Position numbers and translations under genes: made by a program. A DNA stretch of 64,000 bases from Auanema rhodensis (lineage: Eukaryota > Nematoda > Chromadorea > Rhabditida > Rhabditidae): assembly GCA_964057225.1 (NCBI GenBank), contig OZ059895.1:14306001-14370000 (forward strand), written 5' to 3'. Positions within the stretch are counted from its first letter, which is position 1. Each line of letters begins with the position of its first letter. Shown here piece by piece: positions 26,701 to 39,800 of this stretch. The notes beneath the pieces are model-generated. The model had not been told where the DNA came from. It made no database searches and worked only from the letters and a program-made list of their open reading frames with translations.

Positions 26701-27408
26701 TTCTTCAACTTAAGAAGGGCACTAAATAGAATAACATAATTTTGTATTGATCCAAATTTAGTCTTACTTAGCTCTCTTAGCATATAAAACTGCAGATTGG
26801 GGATTGAGTTCGATAGCGGCAGTGAACTTTTGAACAGCCTCATCCAAATTGCCTGCAATATAAATCAAAAATATATAAAAGGAGCTTATTGCCAACCTTC
26901 ACTGAAGGCGGCCATGGCGGCATCGCGCAGTTCGCTGGCCTTTTCCATATCATCATCGGAAGGCTGAACGATAACAAATAAACATAGCTGTAAAAATTAT
27001 AAACTTACACTCTTGTTTTCATCTCCCATTGAAAGTGGTACACTGTCATCAGATTCAATAACACCAGAGTTATCAAGTTCAGGGTATGGAATCTCAGGTT
27101 CTTCCTCCTAAAGAAAGGGAAAGTACTTTGACCTATAATTATTCAATAATACTTCTTCAGAAGCAGCTTGAGTGGTTTCAGGTTCTGGCTTAGGCTTTTC
27201 GGGCTCAGACATAGGGCATTTCTTCTCTTTCTTAGGTGGGAGAGTAGCTCCAAGACTAAAACCAGTTTTCCAGAAAAAAAAATAAAATTCATTGTTTTTA
27301 CCTGACAAGATAATCTGCGAAAAACTTCAGCTTAGGTTCGTGTAACATATCGGGATTCTGCTGAAGTCCCATGACAAAGCCTTTAAGCAACTCGAAATGT
27401 TGTTCCAT
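20732..27408 (-). CDS. hip-1: Hsc70-interacting protein HIP (ST13), 11 exons
   Basis: Cytosolic co-chaperone that binds and stabilises the ADP state of Hsc70. Exons in coding order: 27408-27302, 27255-27153, 27107-27009, 26963-26897, 26852-26768, 26721-26611, 26569-26467, 21338-21222, 21180-21100, 21059-20915, 20871-20732. The phase is continuous: 385 aa, close to human ST13 (369). It has the N-terminal Hip domain ([13 protein letters not shown]), an acidic linker, TPR repeats ([50 protein letters not shown]), a charged helix ([13 protein letters not shown]), and a C-terminal STI1/DP module (VLKDPE...[23 protein letters not shown]) with a short GGM-rich stretch. TTGCAG lies directly before the start codon and could be an SL1 acceptor. 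The 5.1-kb intron 26466-21339 contains a separate gene on the opposite strand. Confidence 0.95.
22197..26348 (+). CDS. Secreted protein with ten CKYRKSCY repeats, nested in a HIP intron
   Basis: Family not recognised. Exons: 22197-22260, 22348-22446, 22531-22567, 22666-22772, 23085-23300, 23347-23473, 23517-23649, 23693-25978, 26022-26240, 26292-26348. The phase is continuous: 1114 aa. It starts with a signal peptide ([12 protein letters not shown]), then a Cys-containing globular region of about 230 aa (exons 2-7, no known domain seen). Then comes a very long exon with Asp/Glu-rich and Lys-rich tracts and ten copies of [18 protein letters not shown]. The motif starts are near 23872, 24050 (variant CKYRLDCY), 24314, 24460, 24593, 24722, 25457, 25601, 25708 and 26085. 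A degenerate CX6C follows near 26191. Exons 3 and 4 are the least sure. An ATG at 21837 is in the same frame, but the 22197 ATG sits before the signal peptide and after a TTTTTTAG that could take SL1. A polyA signal AATAAA lies at 26437. Confidence 0.85.
23872..26108 (+). repeat. Ten-copy CX5C peptide repeat (CKYRKSCY)
   Basis: Protein-level repeat inside the nested gene. Nine copies keep C-K-Y-R-K-S-C-Y exactly and one reads CKYRLDCY. Most continue Asp/Glu-Thr-Gly-x-Leu-Pro-x-Ile. Spacing between copies is irregular (about 100 to 735 bases), so this is a dispersed motif rather than a tandem DNA repeat. The two cysteines are five residues apart. Confidence 0.92.
26437..26442 (+). terminator. 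PolyA signal of the nested gene
   Basis: AATAAA 89 bases after the stop codon of the CKYRKSCY gene. It lies in the short stretch before HIP exon 7 on the other strand. Confidence 0.5.
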
Positions 27409-28320
27409 TTCTGCAATTTCTAAACCATTAATAAAAAATTAGAAAAATATTAATAAACTATATAAAATAAATAAATAGGAAAGAAATTATTAAAATAAAT
27501 TGCAAACGAAATGGAAATAAAATTTTCCTTTGCAATAAAGTACATTTACCAATTCCAAAACATGAAAATACAATAAAGATGGGTGGAATAAATAGTTTTT
27601 TATACAAGATTTGGCGCCAAGGCGCGAAATTTTTAAAGTATACAAGTATTCATACTAATACAAAACATAAGCAGATAAGATCAAGGACATAGATTAAGAA
27701 ACAGAAAAAAATTAAACATAGAAAGGATAGAGAACGTAGACACAATTGAGGTTTAACATCTTATAATATTTGGAAATAGCATCACTTTCTATATACGATT
27801 TGGTAACCAGATTGACAACGTTTTTATTAAATAAAATTTTAATGAAGTACGAAAAATGAAAATTTAGAAAAACTAACTTTCTTGAAAACTAAGTCATCCA
27901 AATGATTATTATTTTTTGGAAATAACATATGTATATCCCCCTAACGCAGTATTGCGTATTTAAAATTTAAAATAATCAAAAGTGATGAATGATCGAAAAA
28001 TTACATCTAAAACACCTGACAACTTCGTGTCAATGTTGTCTTGTATTAAAAAGTATTAAAGAAAGGAAAAATTGTGAGAAAATATCAAAATGATTAAATA
28101 TAATATTATGTGACTAAAATGGTTTTTTCGAATCATAATCAAACAATGAGAAAAAACACGTGCCAATTTGTCACCAATTAAAAACACGTATCTACATTAG
28201 ACACCGTAGGTCATGTATGAGCCTGAGCAACAGAAATCTTAGATTTGTGAACAACTCTGAATGTAGCCTGAATACAACCGTTCATCTCGCCCAGAAGTTT
28301 TAAAATGAACATCTTCCTCC
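27409..28320. other. AT-rich region upstream of HIP
   Basis: No coding sequence seen. It probably contains the HIP promoter. The sequence is very AT-rich with A and T runs. Confidence 0.4.
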
Positions 28321-28388
28321 TTAGGCACCAACTTTCAATTTTAAAAATCCAAAGAACTTGATTCATCCAATGATTTTCGATTCATGTT

Positions 28389-28480
28389 GCTCTCCAGTGG
28401 AGAGCGTTCCAAAATTTAATTCGAACACAGAATGTTTCTGGTTGAATCAGGAAAGTACCTCAAACTTGGGTAATTAAACC
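28389..28480 (-). ncRNA. SL1: SL1 spliced-leader RNA gene, solitary copy 4
   Basis: Exact SL1 at 28480-28459, GTAC donor, Sm site and perfect hairpin at 28389-28405. Only about 65 bases upstream (to about 28545) and about 60 bases downstream (to about 28328) match the array units. The rest of the unit is missing, so this copy shows which flanks travel with the gene. It could be functional or a retained fragment. Confidence 0.9.
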
Positions 28481-30241
28481 AATGAAGCAGTGTCACCTCC
28501 CAGTGGCATCAATGCACGTGTCGTATCGCATATGTTTTGAAAGACTTTTGAACTGTTTTAGAAAGACAGAGAGAAAGAGATCGAAAGCTTCAGAAAGATT
28601 TTGTTCTTTCAAAAACATTTTTCATGAATTATTAAAGAAATTAGTATTTTTTCCGTCAAGTAATAGAAATTTTAGATTAGATTGATACGACGGATATGCA
28701 TAGTGATGTCAACGGTTGATGAAAGATCATCTTGTCCTTCATCTTCTTTATTCTATCTTCTTTTTCGTCTTCTAGTATTTATCTGTTTCCGATAGCCATG
28801 ATATGTATGTTTGCTTTGTTATTTTCCTAATAAAATTTTGAAAATATCATGAAAATTTCTTGAAAATATTACAGAACATCCTTATCTTTCATATGCGATG
28901 ACTATAAATCTTCAGAGATAATTATCAAATTTTATTGTTAGAGTTTGAATAAACTATCCAAAACAAGATTTCTGATAAGATTTTGGCAAAATTCAGAATA
29001 AATCGTATATAATTCATCATTAAGTTTCAAATTCAAGCTTCTGCGTTGTGCCGAATCTCTGCAGCTTCTCATCTCCACCTTGTGCTCGTTGCCTTTCTCA
29101 ATCTCCGTTCTTGCTCTTTTCTCTCTATCCTACTCTTCTTCCCGAATTATCTCTCACACCGTTCGTCTTCCTCCACCCTCTAACCCATTGCTCCTGATTC
29201 ATCGTCTGCATCTACTGCACTAGTGCGGCTTCATCTCCCATCTCTTATTTCTCTGTGGCTTGTGTCCATCTCTGTTACAACACTCAATGTCCGTCTGTCC
29301 ATCCTCTATATTCCATTCCAATACAACAAACCAAGTCACCAACTAACAATCGACTGACTGACCGAAAAGACATAATACGGGCATCATCTTCATCATTCGC
29401 ATCACAGTCATCGTCTACTAACACCATCTATCAGTCACCACCACATCGTCATTATCCTGGAGATGTCTGTCAGGTTTTCGTCGTCGATAGTGGTCTTGAC
29501 GTCTTCGCTTATTCCATCTTCTGCTCTCAGCTTCTTCTCTTTCTTTGTGCTGTCTCCCTCGTCGTCTTCTTGATCCACTGTTTTTGCTACTTCGCTTTCA
29601 CTTGTTTCGTTGGGCTTCTCATCCTCAGATACAGACTCAATCGTACAGTAAGACATAAGGCTAACACGAGAGATTGTAGACAACTAGAGAAGATACAAAG
29701 TGTGCTGAACAACACAACGATAGGCAGAGAAGGTCAACGCTCCACCACAAGGCTCTCTCGTCGTTCACCGACAACCGTCTTCTTATTCCTTTCTCGTGTC
29801 TTCCTCATACTCTCTGCTTTCTATCATACTACCATCACATCTTCCCTCCTTTCCTCGCTGTTTTCCCCGAAGCATCATCGCTGTAGGGGTCACTCACATA
29901 CATACATATACACAGAGACTATCTGCAAATGAAGAAACAAAGACTAGAGAGAAACTTCTTTCTTTTCCCCGCCACCTCGTGTCTTCCACCCCCCCCCCCC
30001 TCCCTCTCCTTTCTCTTTCCCTCTCCCTCTTTCCGTTTTCTCTCTTAGTTCTAGTCTTATACACATGTACATTCAGAGCTCAACTGTTTCATATAATTCA
30101 ATCGATCTTCTCATTTTGAATTTACCTCTGTTTTCAATTCCATAGATGACTTTTGCAACAAAATCTTACAGCTACATCATCGTAATTTCTGGTCAACCTG
30201 TGTATCTCTAGTTCGCATCCTGTCCACCCTCCCCCAACTCC

Positions 30242-30290
30242 CCCTCTCTCTCTCTCTTTCTCTCTCTCTCTTTCTCGTTCTCTCTCATAA
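30242..30290. repeat. Imperfect (CT)n
   Basis: CT-rich microsatellite broken by single T insertions. Confidence 0.85.
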
Positions 30291-32289
30291 ATCAAATCAT
30301 CTGTTTTATTTAGAAGAAGGAAAACCAAATAATATTCACTTATCTTCAGAAGTTTTGTTGTCGATGTTAGACGTTCATTACCTGTTATGGTCTTGGTTCT
30401 TAGGCTCGTTTCTTCATGTGATTGAAAGTCTTCTGTTGATCGCCGTTAAAGTCATCTAACACACACACATACACACAGTCAACGCCTGTTTTCTCATTGA
30501 CCACCCAACAACATCTTCCTACATACGCAGTTCGTTTAGTTGATCTTCTGTAACTGTTTCGCATAAAATCATTCAAATATCTCTGTCCCTCTCTTCATGA
30601 TTCTCTCACAAACCCCTCTCTCTCTCTGTATCTTATTCTCATTGTCTCTCTTTCTCTTATACTATACTCCCCTCTTATCAGATTTTTCATTTATGATTCA
30701 AATCAATTCACACATCTTATCCTTCTTTTAATATTTTTCGGAAGCTTCTCTCCCTTCTTGTTGCTTCCTCACCTCTCTCCTCGAGTACACAATACTATCA
30801 TCTTACACACCTGTTCCAATTGCACTTGTATTTCCAAAGTCAATTTTCTGTTTCAATTAGCTAAGATTCATTCTTTATTCTTCTTTCTACTTTTACTTTG
30901 TTCTTTTAATTTCGATTTCCAAGTCGTTTATCTTCCAAGTTTTTCAAATTATTTTCATTTAAAAAAAAACGAAACTTTACTCTCTTCTTCATTTCTAAAT
31001 ACAAACAATTTTAATTTTTCATTCATTTCGTCAACTTTTCTTTTGAATATTCTTCATTGACGTCGTCGTCGTCGTCGTCCTCCTCCTCCTCCTCGTTCTT
31101 CTTCTTCTTCTTCATCATCATTGTCTTCTTCTTCTTCTCTTCTTCTATTTTTTCTTTTCAAAACCTCCATTAGATAATCCAATTTCGATACGTTTTTTCG
31201 CACTCCGTCCTGGGAATATGCTGTTTTATTGTTAAGATTTCAAATAAGATATGAAGAATGCTTATACTTCTTCTCATTCTTTCCAAATCTCTCTCTCTCT
31301 CTCTCTCTTTCTTTTTTATTACAATCAGATGTTTTTCCTTTTTAATCTCATACTAGTTCATCAACATCATTAGCGTCTTCTTGTCAACCTGATTTACAAT
31401 AAAAATAATTTTTTTCCGCGAAAAAAAAAACTTTTCTCTTGCAATGTTGAAAAGATGAAAAATGCATTTTCTAATCTCTTTTCAAGGCAACTATGTATTT
31501 GTTTATATTTGCTTTTTCACTAGCTTTGCTTTCAAATAATCCGTAAGATGATGATGATGATGTTCATCTTCATGATTCTTGCTATTTCCGTAGTTACAGG
31601 ACAATCTATATGGTCAAAAATTTATTTTTATTTAGAAAGAATCATACAATCTCTCTGTGTCCCTCCCTCTCTCTCTCTCCCTCCCTCCCTCCCTCTCTCT
31701 CTATATTTATATATATATTTATCTTAACTATGCTAATCTATTACTTGTATATATTATATAGTTTTTTAAACTTATTTTCTTGTAATCATGATTAATTTGA
31801 TCTAATGAGAATCATTGTGATATAATTAAATATGATCAGTTAATTATTTCTTATACAAGTTTTTCGTATAGTTAACAAGCTTAATAGTAACTTTTGATAA
31901 TCTCTAGCGGCTCATTCCTTTTGATAAAAAGAGTTTCAACATTGATATCACGATAGATTGATGGTAATAGATTGGGATGTAGAAAGACAAAGACGAGATA
32001 AAGAGGGAATGAATGAGATTTCAGATATAGTGTCTTCATCTTCTATCATTGATAGAAAAGAGAGAGTAAGAAAGAAAGAGAGAGAGAGAGAAAGTGAGGG
32101 AAAGAGGGAAAGAGAGAGAGAGTACAGGTACTGCAAGAGATACGATGATGCCAGAGGAAATTAGCTTCTCCTACTTCTTCTTTTCATCTCAAAGAGCCAA
32201 TAATCAATGGTGGTCGATCACCTGCTCATCTTCTTCTCCTTGTGTCTGATCAGAAGCTCAGAGCGAAAATGAGTAAGATATTAAGTCTC

Positions 32290-32308
32290 ACTCTCTCTCT
32301 CTCTCTCA

Positions 32309-32374
<66 letters not shown>
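32290..32374. repeat. (CT)n microsatellite
   Basis: About 85 bases of nearly pure CT with two or three single-base interruptions. Confidence 0.93.
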
Positions 32375-32377
<3 letters not shown>

Positions 32378-33076
32378 ACCCTCCCACAACAACAATTCAT
32401 AGTTTTTCTAAGATTTTTATCATTTTTTTTGTTTAAAAATATAAAAAAAAGCAAAATCTTAGATAAAGATCATATCAAATGCTGTGTTTCTTATCTTTTT
32501 TTTCTTCTTTCGCATATTTCTATGAATGTATTTCGTTGATTTGATGAGAAAATAGTAAACGAAGTTGTAAAATTCCTCAGCATTAGTTCATCCAATTTTC
32601 AACTTGGTAAAGCTTGTTATACTTTTCTCCTCTTTTCGTTCATTCACTAGTTCATTTGAATTTCTTATGAACAAATTTTTTATTCAATAAGAATGTTTCA
32701 ATTCATATCTCTCTCTCTCCCTCTCTCCTTCCCTCTCTTACATCTCTCCTCTCTCTCTCTCTTTATTTCCTTTTTTCATTATCCATGTGTGTATGTCTTC
32801 CTTTTCAACAAACAAAAAAATAGAATTATTGATTGATATTGATTGATTATAATTTGATTAAAAATCTTTTTTCTTCTATAAATACTAAATCTTTATATGA
32901 TCTTGTATGTATTTCCTTCGTTTGTCCTGTGTTATTTCCATCACAGCTGGGCGTCCTCCATCCCCCTTCATACTCAGAGTCGCCATTTCGTCTCTACTCC
33001 TCCTCATCTCACTCCTCCTTTCTAACCCTTTCAAATCTCGTCTTTACCCCATTCCCCTTTTACTTTCTCCCTCCCA

Positions 33077-33111
<35 letters not shown>

Positions 33112-33112
33112 C
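33077..33112. repeat. (CT)n microsatellite
   Basis: Short CT run in the region upstream of the cyclase-like gene. Confidence 0.88.
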
Positions 33113-33810
33113 TTCTCTTAATATCTCTCTCGTATTGTTAGTTCTTGTTTCAAACTACTTTTAACTTAATCTTACTCAATTTTCAACATCATGTCCTTTT
33201 GCCAAATTTTTTTAACGCAGCCGAACAAGAGAAAAGAAAAAAAAAAACTTTCTATTTCCAGGTAAGATGTAATTGAATTCGAAGCACAGCAACCGTTCAA
33301 TTAAGTTTCTACTTCGATGAATCAAAGCATATAACTTCGATTATACGTGTCATCCAATTCAATATATTAACTAACTATATATTTATAATTTAAGTTAATA
33401 CTTTCACTTTTACTTATTCGTTCATATTTTCATCTTTTCTATTCTACTTTTCAACTTCAAATTTATATTTTTTGCTATTAAAATCATAAAATTCATCAGC
33501 TTTACATTACGTTTTATATTCTTTTGTTCACACAATATTCTTTTTATTTATTATTATTCTCATATTCTCAACTATTTCTCTCTCTCTCTCATGATTCCTC
33601 AAAGAATTTTTGTTAAAATTCTCCTTTTACTTTAATTTTTTTTCAAATTTGCAATCAATTTTCATTCACAAAAACCGTTTTCATACTTGTCTCAACTTGC
33701 GTATTCATCTCAGTTGTTACAGTCTCCTTATTACAGGCTAAATTGCTAGTTGACTACCAGCTGTCCGCTTGACTGTGGGCAAAGCTGTTGTATAGCTTCA
33801 GAAGCACAGA

Positions 33811-36800
33811 ATGAGCTTCGGCTCATCATGGCTTGAATCGTCATACAGTCGATGGCGACTACACACAACACGACGTCTAATCAGTCATCTTCTAATCATA
33901 TTCAGTATAGCACACTTGGTTAAAGCATTAGTTAATGCTCCATATGCTATTGCTGCTCGTCAGGCTTTGCTGGCCATAGCAGCCATGATACTGCATGTCG
34001 TTTTATTAGTTAAAAAAGGTATGTATATAAATATAAATAGTTAATTATATATATATATATATATTACACATAATTAACTTCTTTTTTTTCAGATCGTCCT
34101 TTGTTATTGCAAATCAGTACAACTATTATATTATTATCTAGTTTCTTACTATTTCTACCAGATTATTCTTCTGTATTTCCAGCTTTAACTAATATTTTTA
34201 TTATTTATACATTTTTTACTTATCGATTTTTCATAAGTTTAACTATAAATGTATTTGTATCTATTACTCAAATCAGTGGTTTAGTATTATTTCATGATAC
34301 TCTTAGTACTAATGAGGTATGTTATCTTTTCATTTTCTTCTTTCAAATTTTCATTAAATTCAAATCTATTTTGCTTCAACCGTTTAATGCATAATTTAAA
34401 ATTAAAAATGATATTTTTCACGTCAAAATTTCACGTTAAATACGTCAAAACTTCACGTTGAATACGTGCTATTCAAATTCAAAGCTTTCTTCTGCTCCTT
34501 TTCTCCATACCACAAATTTTATTTTCAAGTAATTTGCTCATTTTTGTTTACAAAAAAATTAATTTATTTATAAAATTTCAAATATAATGAGTTTGAAAGT
34601 TAAAGTAAAAACGTGAAAGAAAAATTTTTGAGAATTTAACGATTGTTTTATCCATTTTGCCTTCATCATCGCCATCATCTGACAGCAGATGTCAGATTTT
34701 CTTTTATTGTTTAGTTTGAAGAGAATCGATACGAGAAAAAAAAATACAATACAACAATTCAAATTAGATAATAGTATAGTTATAACTCTATACTATACGT
34801 ATAGTTTAGAAGAAATAATTTAAAAGAAAATCAATAACCATATGTATTCAAGAAATTCTTCTTCAATTTTTTTTCTTTTTTTTTTCAGTTATTATCCATT
34901 ATACTTGTGCATTTATGGTGTCATTTCATATCAATTTATTTGAATTTACAAATTGATCGTCTATCACGATCATCATTCCTTAGCTCAAGAAATTCAATCG
35001 AAGCTGAGACTTTAGCTCTTAGTCAGTCTGATCGTTTGGTAAGTATATTTTGACCTTTGATTCATAGTAAAAGTTATAATCTTAAAGATGAAAAATGATA
35101 TAACCTTTAATCTCTTTCAAACATCTCTCTCTCTCTCTCTCTCCTTCTCTCTCTCTTTCTCTCTCTATTTCCCTCTGTTTATGAGATGTTTCGATCAAAA
35201 ATTCAGATATATCGTTAAATATTGTTAGATATGAGACAAACGAAAATTTTCCTTCTTCAAATCATCGGAGACATTGTCTTTTCTTCTTCTTCTTCTCTCC
35301 TTTTATGATTTTCAATAAATGACAGATCGTCTGTCTTTCGATTTTCAGAAAATTCAAATAACCTCATAGGAAAGCCGAACTCTCCGGGGATAGCTAGGCC
35401 AGTAGGAGAAGAGGACGAGAAAACGAGAAGACACTGGGCTTGGGGACGATGACCCAAAGAGTAAAGAGAGTGGACATCTGAAGAAGATGAAAGTAGAGTG
35501 GACAGGACGAAAAGGAAATGCAAAGCGAATACCCGAACAGATGACATGAATGAGAAAGATTCTCTTGACAAATCAAGAGAATCTATCTTTATCTATTTCC
35601 CTTCCTCTCTCACTCATCTGAAGTCCATTCCTCTTGTATGTCAAGTAAAATGGAAAGAGAAGACAATTTGAGTTAAATCACATATGATTCTCCAATTTCA
35701 AAATAGTATTTGAATGCTACAACCCATAAAACATTCTCAGAAGAGTGGAGCAAAGAGAGAAAGAGAGAGAGAGAGAAAGAGAGAGATAAGAGAGAGAGTG
35801 AGAGATCTATGTAAACTATACTAATTATAAGAAAAGCTAAGATCGTCTACCTTTATCATATATTATTTAACAACCAGGCTTTAAGTTGGTTTGTAGTATG
35901 TGATGCCATCCATAATTTGTCTTTTTTCGTTATCCAGGTTATATCAATTTCATCTTTAATAATCTAAAATTAAATATATTATATATTCTATTAATTATAA
36001 TTAATATAATTAATTTTTAGACAAGACTTTTACAAACTTTTTTACCAACTCATCTTATTAATCGAGCTCGTCATCAAATAACCTTATATAGTCCACATAT
36101 TTATACAGAATACTATTCACAGGTAGATTATATATTTTAAAATAAAATAAATAAAAATAATTATTATTATAGGTTACTGTAGCTTATGCCCGTTTAATTG
36201 GATTTGAAGCTGTTCTTGCTCAGTGTTCATCTTCTGATGCAGCACGTGTTCTTAAAGAATTTGATGTTCGTATTAATCGATTAGCAGCATGTTATGGATG
36301 TACCAGAATCATCTCAGAAGGTAAATCTTTTACATCAAAATTGAATACTAATCGTATAATATTGATTAATATAGGAATAACTGTTGTATCTTCAATACCG
36401 AATAAGATAGCAGATCATGCTGTTAAAGTTTGTCAATTTGCACTTGACCTCGAAGCTTTAATCAGGTAACTAACTGCAACTTAACGGTAAAAAAAACTCA
36501 AAATTAAACGATTTCTAGATCATTTCGTGAATCAACAACAGCTAATGTTACCTTATCAATTGGTATTGATAGTGGAAGCTTAACAGCAGGAATTGTAGGC
36601 AATTCCAAATGGCATTATGATGTTATTGGACAAACAATTGATAATTGTATTTTACTTCAAAGTAATACTCCAACTAGGTAATATCTCAAAATACATCTCA
36701 TAATCTCTATAAAATTCTAAATTTTTGATTTAACAATCTTCAATATTCAATCTTCAATTTTAAAAACCATTTCAGTGGTGTATATGTAACAGATGAAACA

Positions 36801-39800
36801 TACCAACTAGTTGGAAATAGTTTTGAATTTCAACGTATTGGAGAATTTTGGAAAATTACTTCGAAACAGAATGGAATGGAAGTTTTTCCAATTAATAAAA
36901 GGTTTTTCTTTCTTTATTTTTTCTAAAAAATTTCATATTTCTAAATAGATTTTCATTGGTTACTGTACCACAAGCTATAAATCGTTTATTACAAACAATG
37001 TCATCAACAATGAAAGTTACAAATACAACGAAGAAAAGGTAAAAATTTCTTTTTTTTTTGCCAAAAAATTTTGTTTTTTTCAGACAACAACCAACTGTAG
37101 ATGATCAACTTAATGATATTAATTCAAGTTCTACAAGTTCTAAGAATAGCTTTATGAATGTTGTTGATCTTAGTTTTCGAAATCAGAAAATGGAAGAAGA
37201 GGTAATACACACTGATCCTAGATATGAGTTAGGACAGCATCGCATATGATATACACTGAGCTGTGATCTTTCAAGCATTACGTTCATAATTCAAGTTTTA
37301 AACATCTGAAACTATTCGTGTAGATTGTGTGCAATGTGTAGTGAATGCTTACAGCATGTTCCAACTTGATTTTGAAACTTAAAATAATTTTTGTTTTCAG
37401 TATCATAAGGAGATGGATCACTGGTTTATACCAGCTATAACTATATCAATATTCTTTTTAGTTATATATGGTATATATCATATGCTTGTTATGCCAAGGT
37501 ATATTTTGAATTTTTCAAATAAAATTTGAGAAAATAATTTTTCAGATTAGTTATAAGTTTATTGGTTATAATCATTGCTTTAACTATAATGTTTTCTGTA
37601 TTACTTATGCTATATATCAATTTTTTCCACGTAAGTCACGTAAATATTTTAAAAAAAAAAGTTCAAACAAAATAAATTTAGAGCTTTACACAATTTATAA
37701 CAAGAACACCTTCTGGTCATACAATAACTGTAATTATTATTCTTTTAATATTATTATTATGTGGAATAGTTAATACGGTAAATTTCATATAATTAATATA
37801 ATTAGTAATATATTCTTCTTCTTCTATTTATAGTTTTCTTGTCCGCAATATAGTATTGTTGAAGAACAAACATCTAATTCGTCTAGTGTTTGTCGATCAA
37901 TTCACTTTGCTTCATTCTCGTTCCTTCTGTGGATTCTGACAGCAACCGTATTTCTTCGATTCTCATCATTGTACTTGCTGCTCCTACTGTTCGTCTCTGT
38001 GCTTGTCTACAGTAGCCAGATTGGCTTCAATCATCCACCAATTGGACCACAAACGTGAGTCAGTTGAAACATGAGCAATAACATTTGCAGCTTCAAAATT
38101 GAAATTTGAACTGAAAAAAAAAATTAATGCGAAAATCATTGTTTATATCTTTCGTTACAATATCATTTTGTTACGATCGTTTTTGAACTATCATCAATTC
38201 ATCTGTCGAAATCATTTGACAGCATTTTTACACAGCCGGAGGCAAAACAATTGGAAAGTAGAGTTGTAAACAGAGTGCAAAGCGATGTTCAAACTATATG
38301 AAATTTATTTGAGAAAAAAGTGTATAATGAAAGAGAGAAAGAGGAAGAAAAGTAAAGAGAGAGAGGGGGGGGAGAGAGGGAGAGAGAGATTAAGAGGAAA
38401 AGATCAAACGAGAAGGTAATTAATAGAAAAAGAGAGAAAAAGAAATAATTTATTGAGAATTGTCAAAAAGTTGAGACCACTGGCCAAGCCGACTGTTGCG
38501 TTATGTTACGTTAAAATGCCCATTAAATAAGATTTGTGAAAGACTTATTGCGCAAAGATGCCTGAGGGAACATAGAAAAATCTAAATTTATTTTATTATT
38601 TTCAGATTTGTTGTTGAATTCGATATATTATCATCGTTGGTTTATATCATATTAGTTATATTTGTGCGTGCTAGATTCTGTGAATTGTTGATGCGATTGG
38701 ATTTCTTAGCTGTTATAAAGGTACGTCAAACGTGAATTATCTAACTATATGTATAATATGCTAATTATTTTTAATGAAAAAGACCTTTATTTTTATTTTT
38801 TACACTGTCGTAAGCGGTTGCATATGCATTAATGTGCGATGAAAGTCGGACACCTCTATCTTAGAGGCCTCAGAAAACCCCCATTTTTTCCGAATTTTTG
38901 TAGTTTGTTTGAGAAGATATAAGGATTTCTAGTGAGCGTCCGGCTTTCATCGCACAAGGCTGTAGGTACAGCAGCTGAGCATCTCATCCCTCACTCTCCC
39001 ATCCCCCAAACCCCTAAAATTCATACAAATTGCAAGAAAAATAATTTGTTTATTTTATAGGGAGTTGAAGAAACAGCAAGCAAAGATCAATTATCATTAT
39101 TGAATAGTCAAATTCTATTGAATTTGGTTCCTCCACATGTAGCACCATGGATAGCAATGAAAGGAAATGAATCATGGCATCATGCTCATCATTCAGTTGG
39201 TGTAGCTTACATGGCTGTGTCTGGCTTTGATCTTGAAGGCGAAGATGGTCTGAATGCTTTGAATTTCGTCTTTTCACATTTCGATCAGGTACATTACATA
39301 GTTAAGAACTAATTATATAAATATTATAATTTGAAGGCTTTAACCAAATATAAAGGAATTGAAAAAATCAAAAATGCTAATAGATTCTATACGGTAGCTG
39401 TTGGAATGTTGCCAGATGTATCGCAAAACGTAAATAATTTGTTTTCTTGTTGTTGTAAATATGAATATGTGTTATAGGTTAATGAAACACCATGGACAAT
39501 AGGAGAATTATTGAATACATTAGCTCAATACCTACTTCATATAACTCAATTTGCTTGTGATCATGATTTTCATGTTCAAATAGGTACTGTAATCAGATTG
39601 AATTGATGAGTTATTGATCCATCTCATTATCATCTAGGTATTGACTGTGGAAGTACATTGACGATGGTATCGGATACAGAATATCCACGATACGAGCTGT
39701 GGGGTGATACAGTAGAGAGAGCTAGACGCTTAATGCAATCAGCAAGTCATAATCGTATATTGGTATCTGAAGAAATCTACTTAGCATTACGACCACGTGA

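Larger units (their letters stand above)
28546..33798. other. CT-rich region upstream of the cyclase-like gene
   Basis: Long stretch of C/T-rich sequence on the + strand with CT microsatellites, a GTC/CTC/TTC triplet region near 31060-31140, and local GA-rich patches near 32060. A 225-aa + ORF (29255-29932) with a hydrophobic middle overlaps an acidic - strand ORF. CT-rich DNA gives exactly this pair of translations, and neither has convincing splice context. I call no gene. The region probably holds the promoter and 5' leader of the gene starting at 33811. Confidence 0.45.

Noticed and set aside
29255-29932. 225-aa + ORF with a hydrophobic centre, and an acidic ORF opposite it
   Set aside because: CT-rich DNA yields hydrophobic/Ser sequence on one strand and Glu/Lys on the other. 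There is no splice or start context and no family resemblance.
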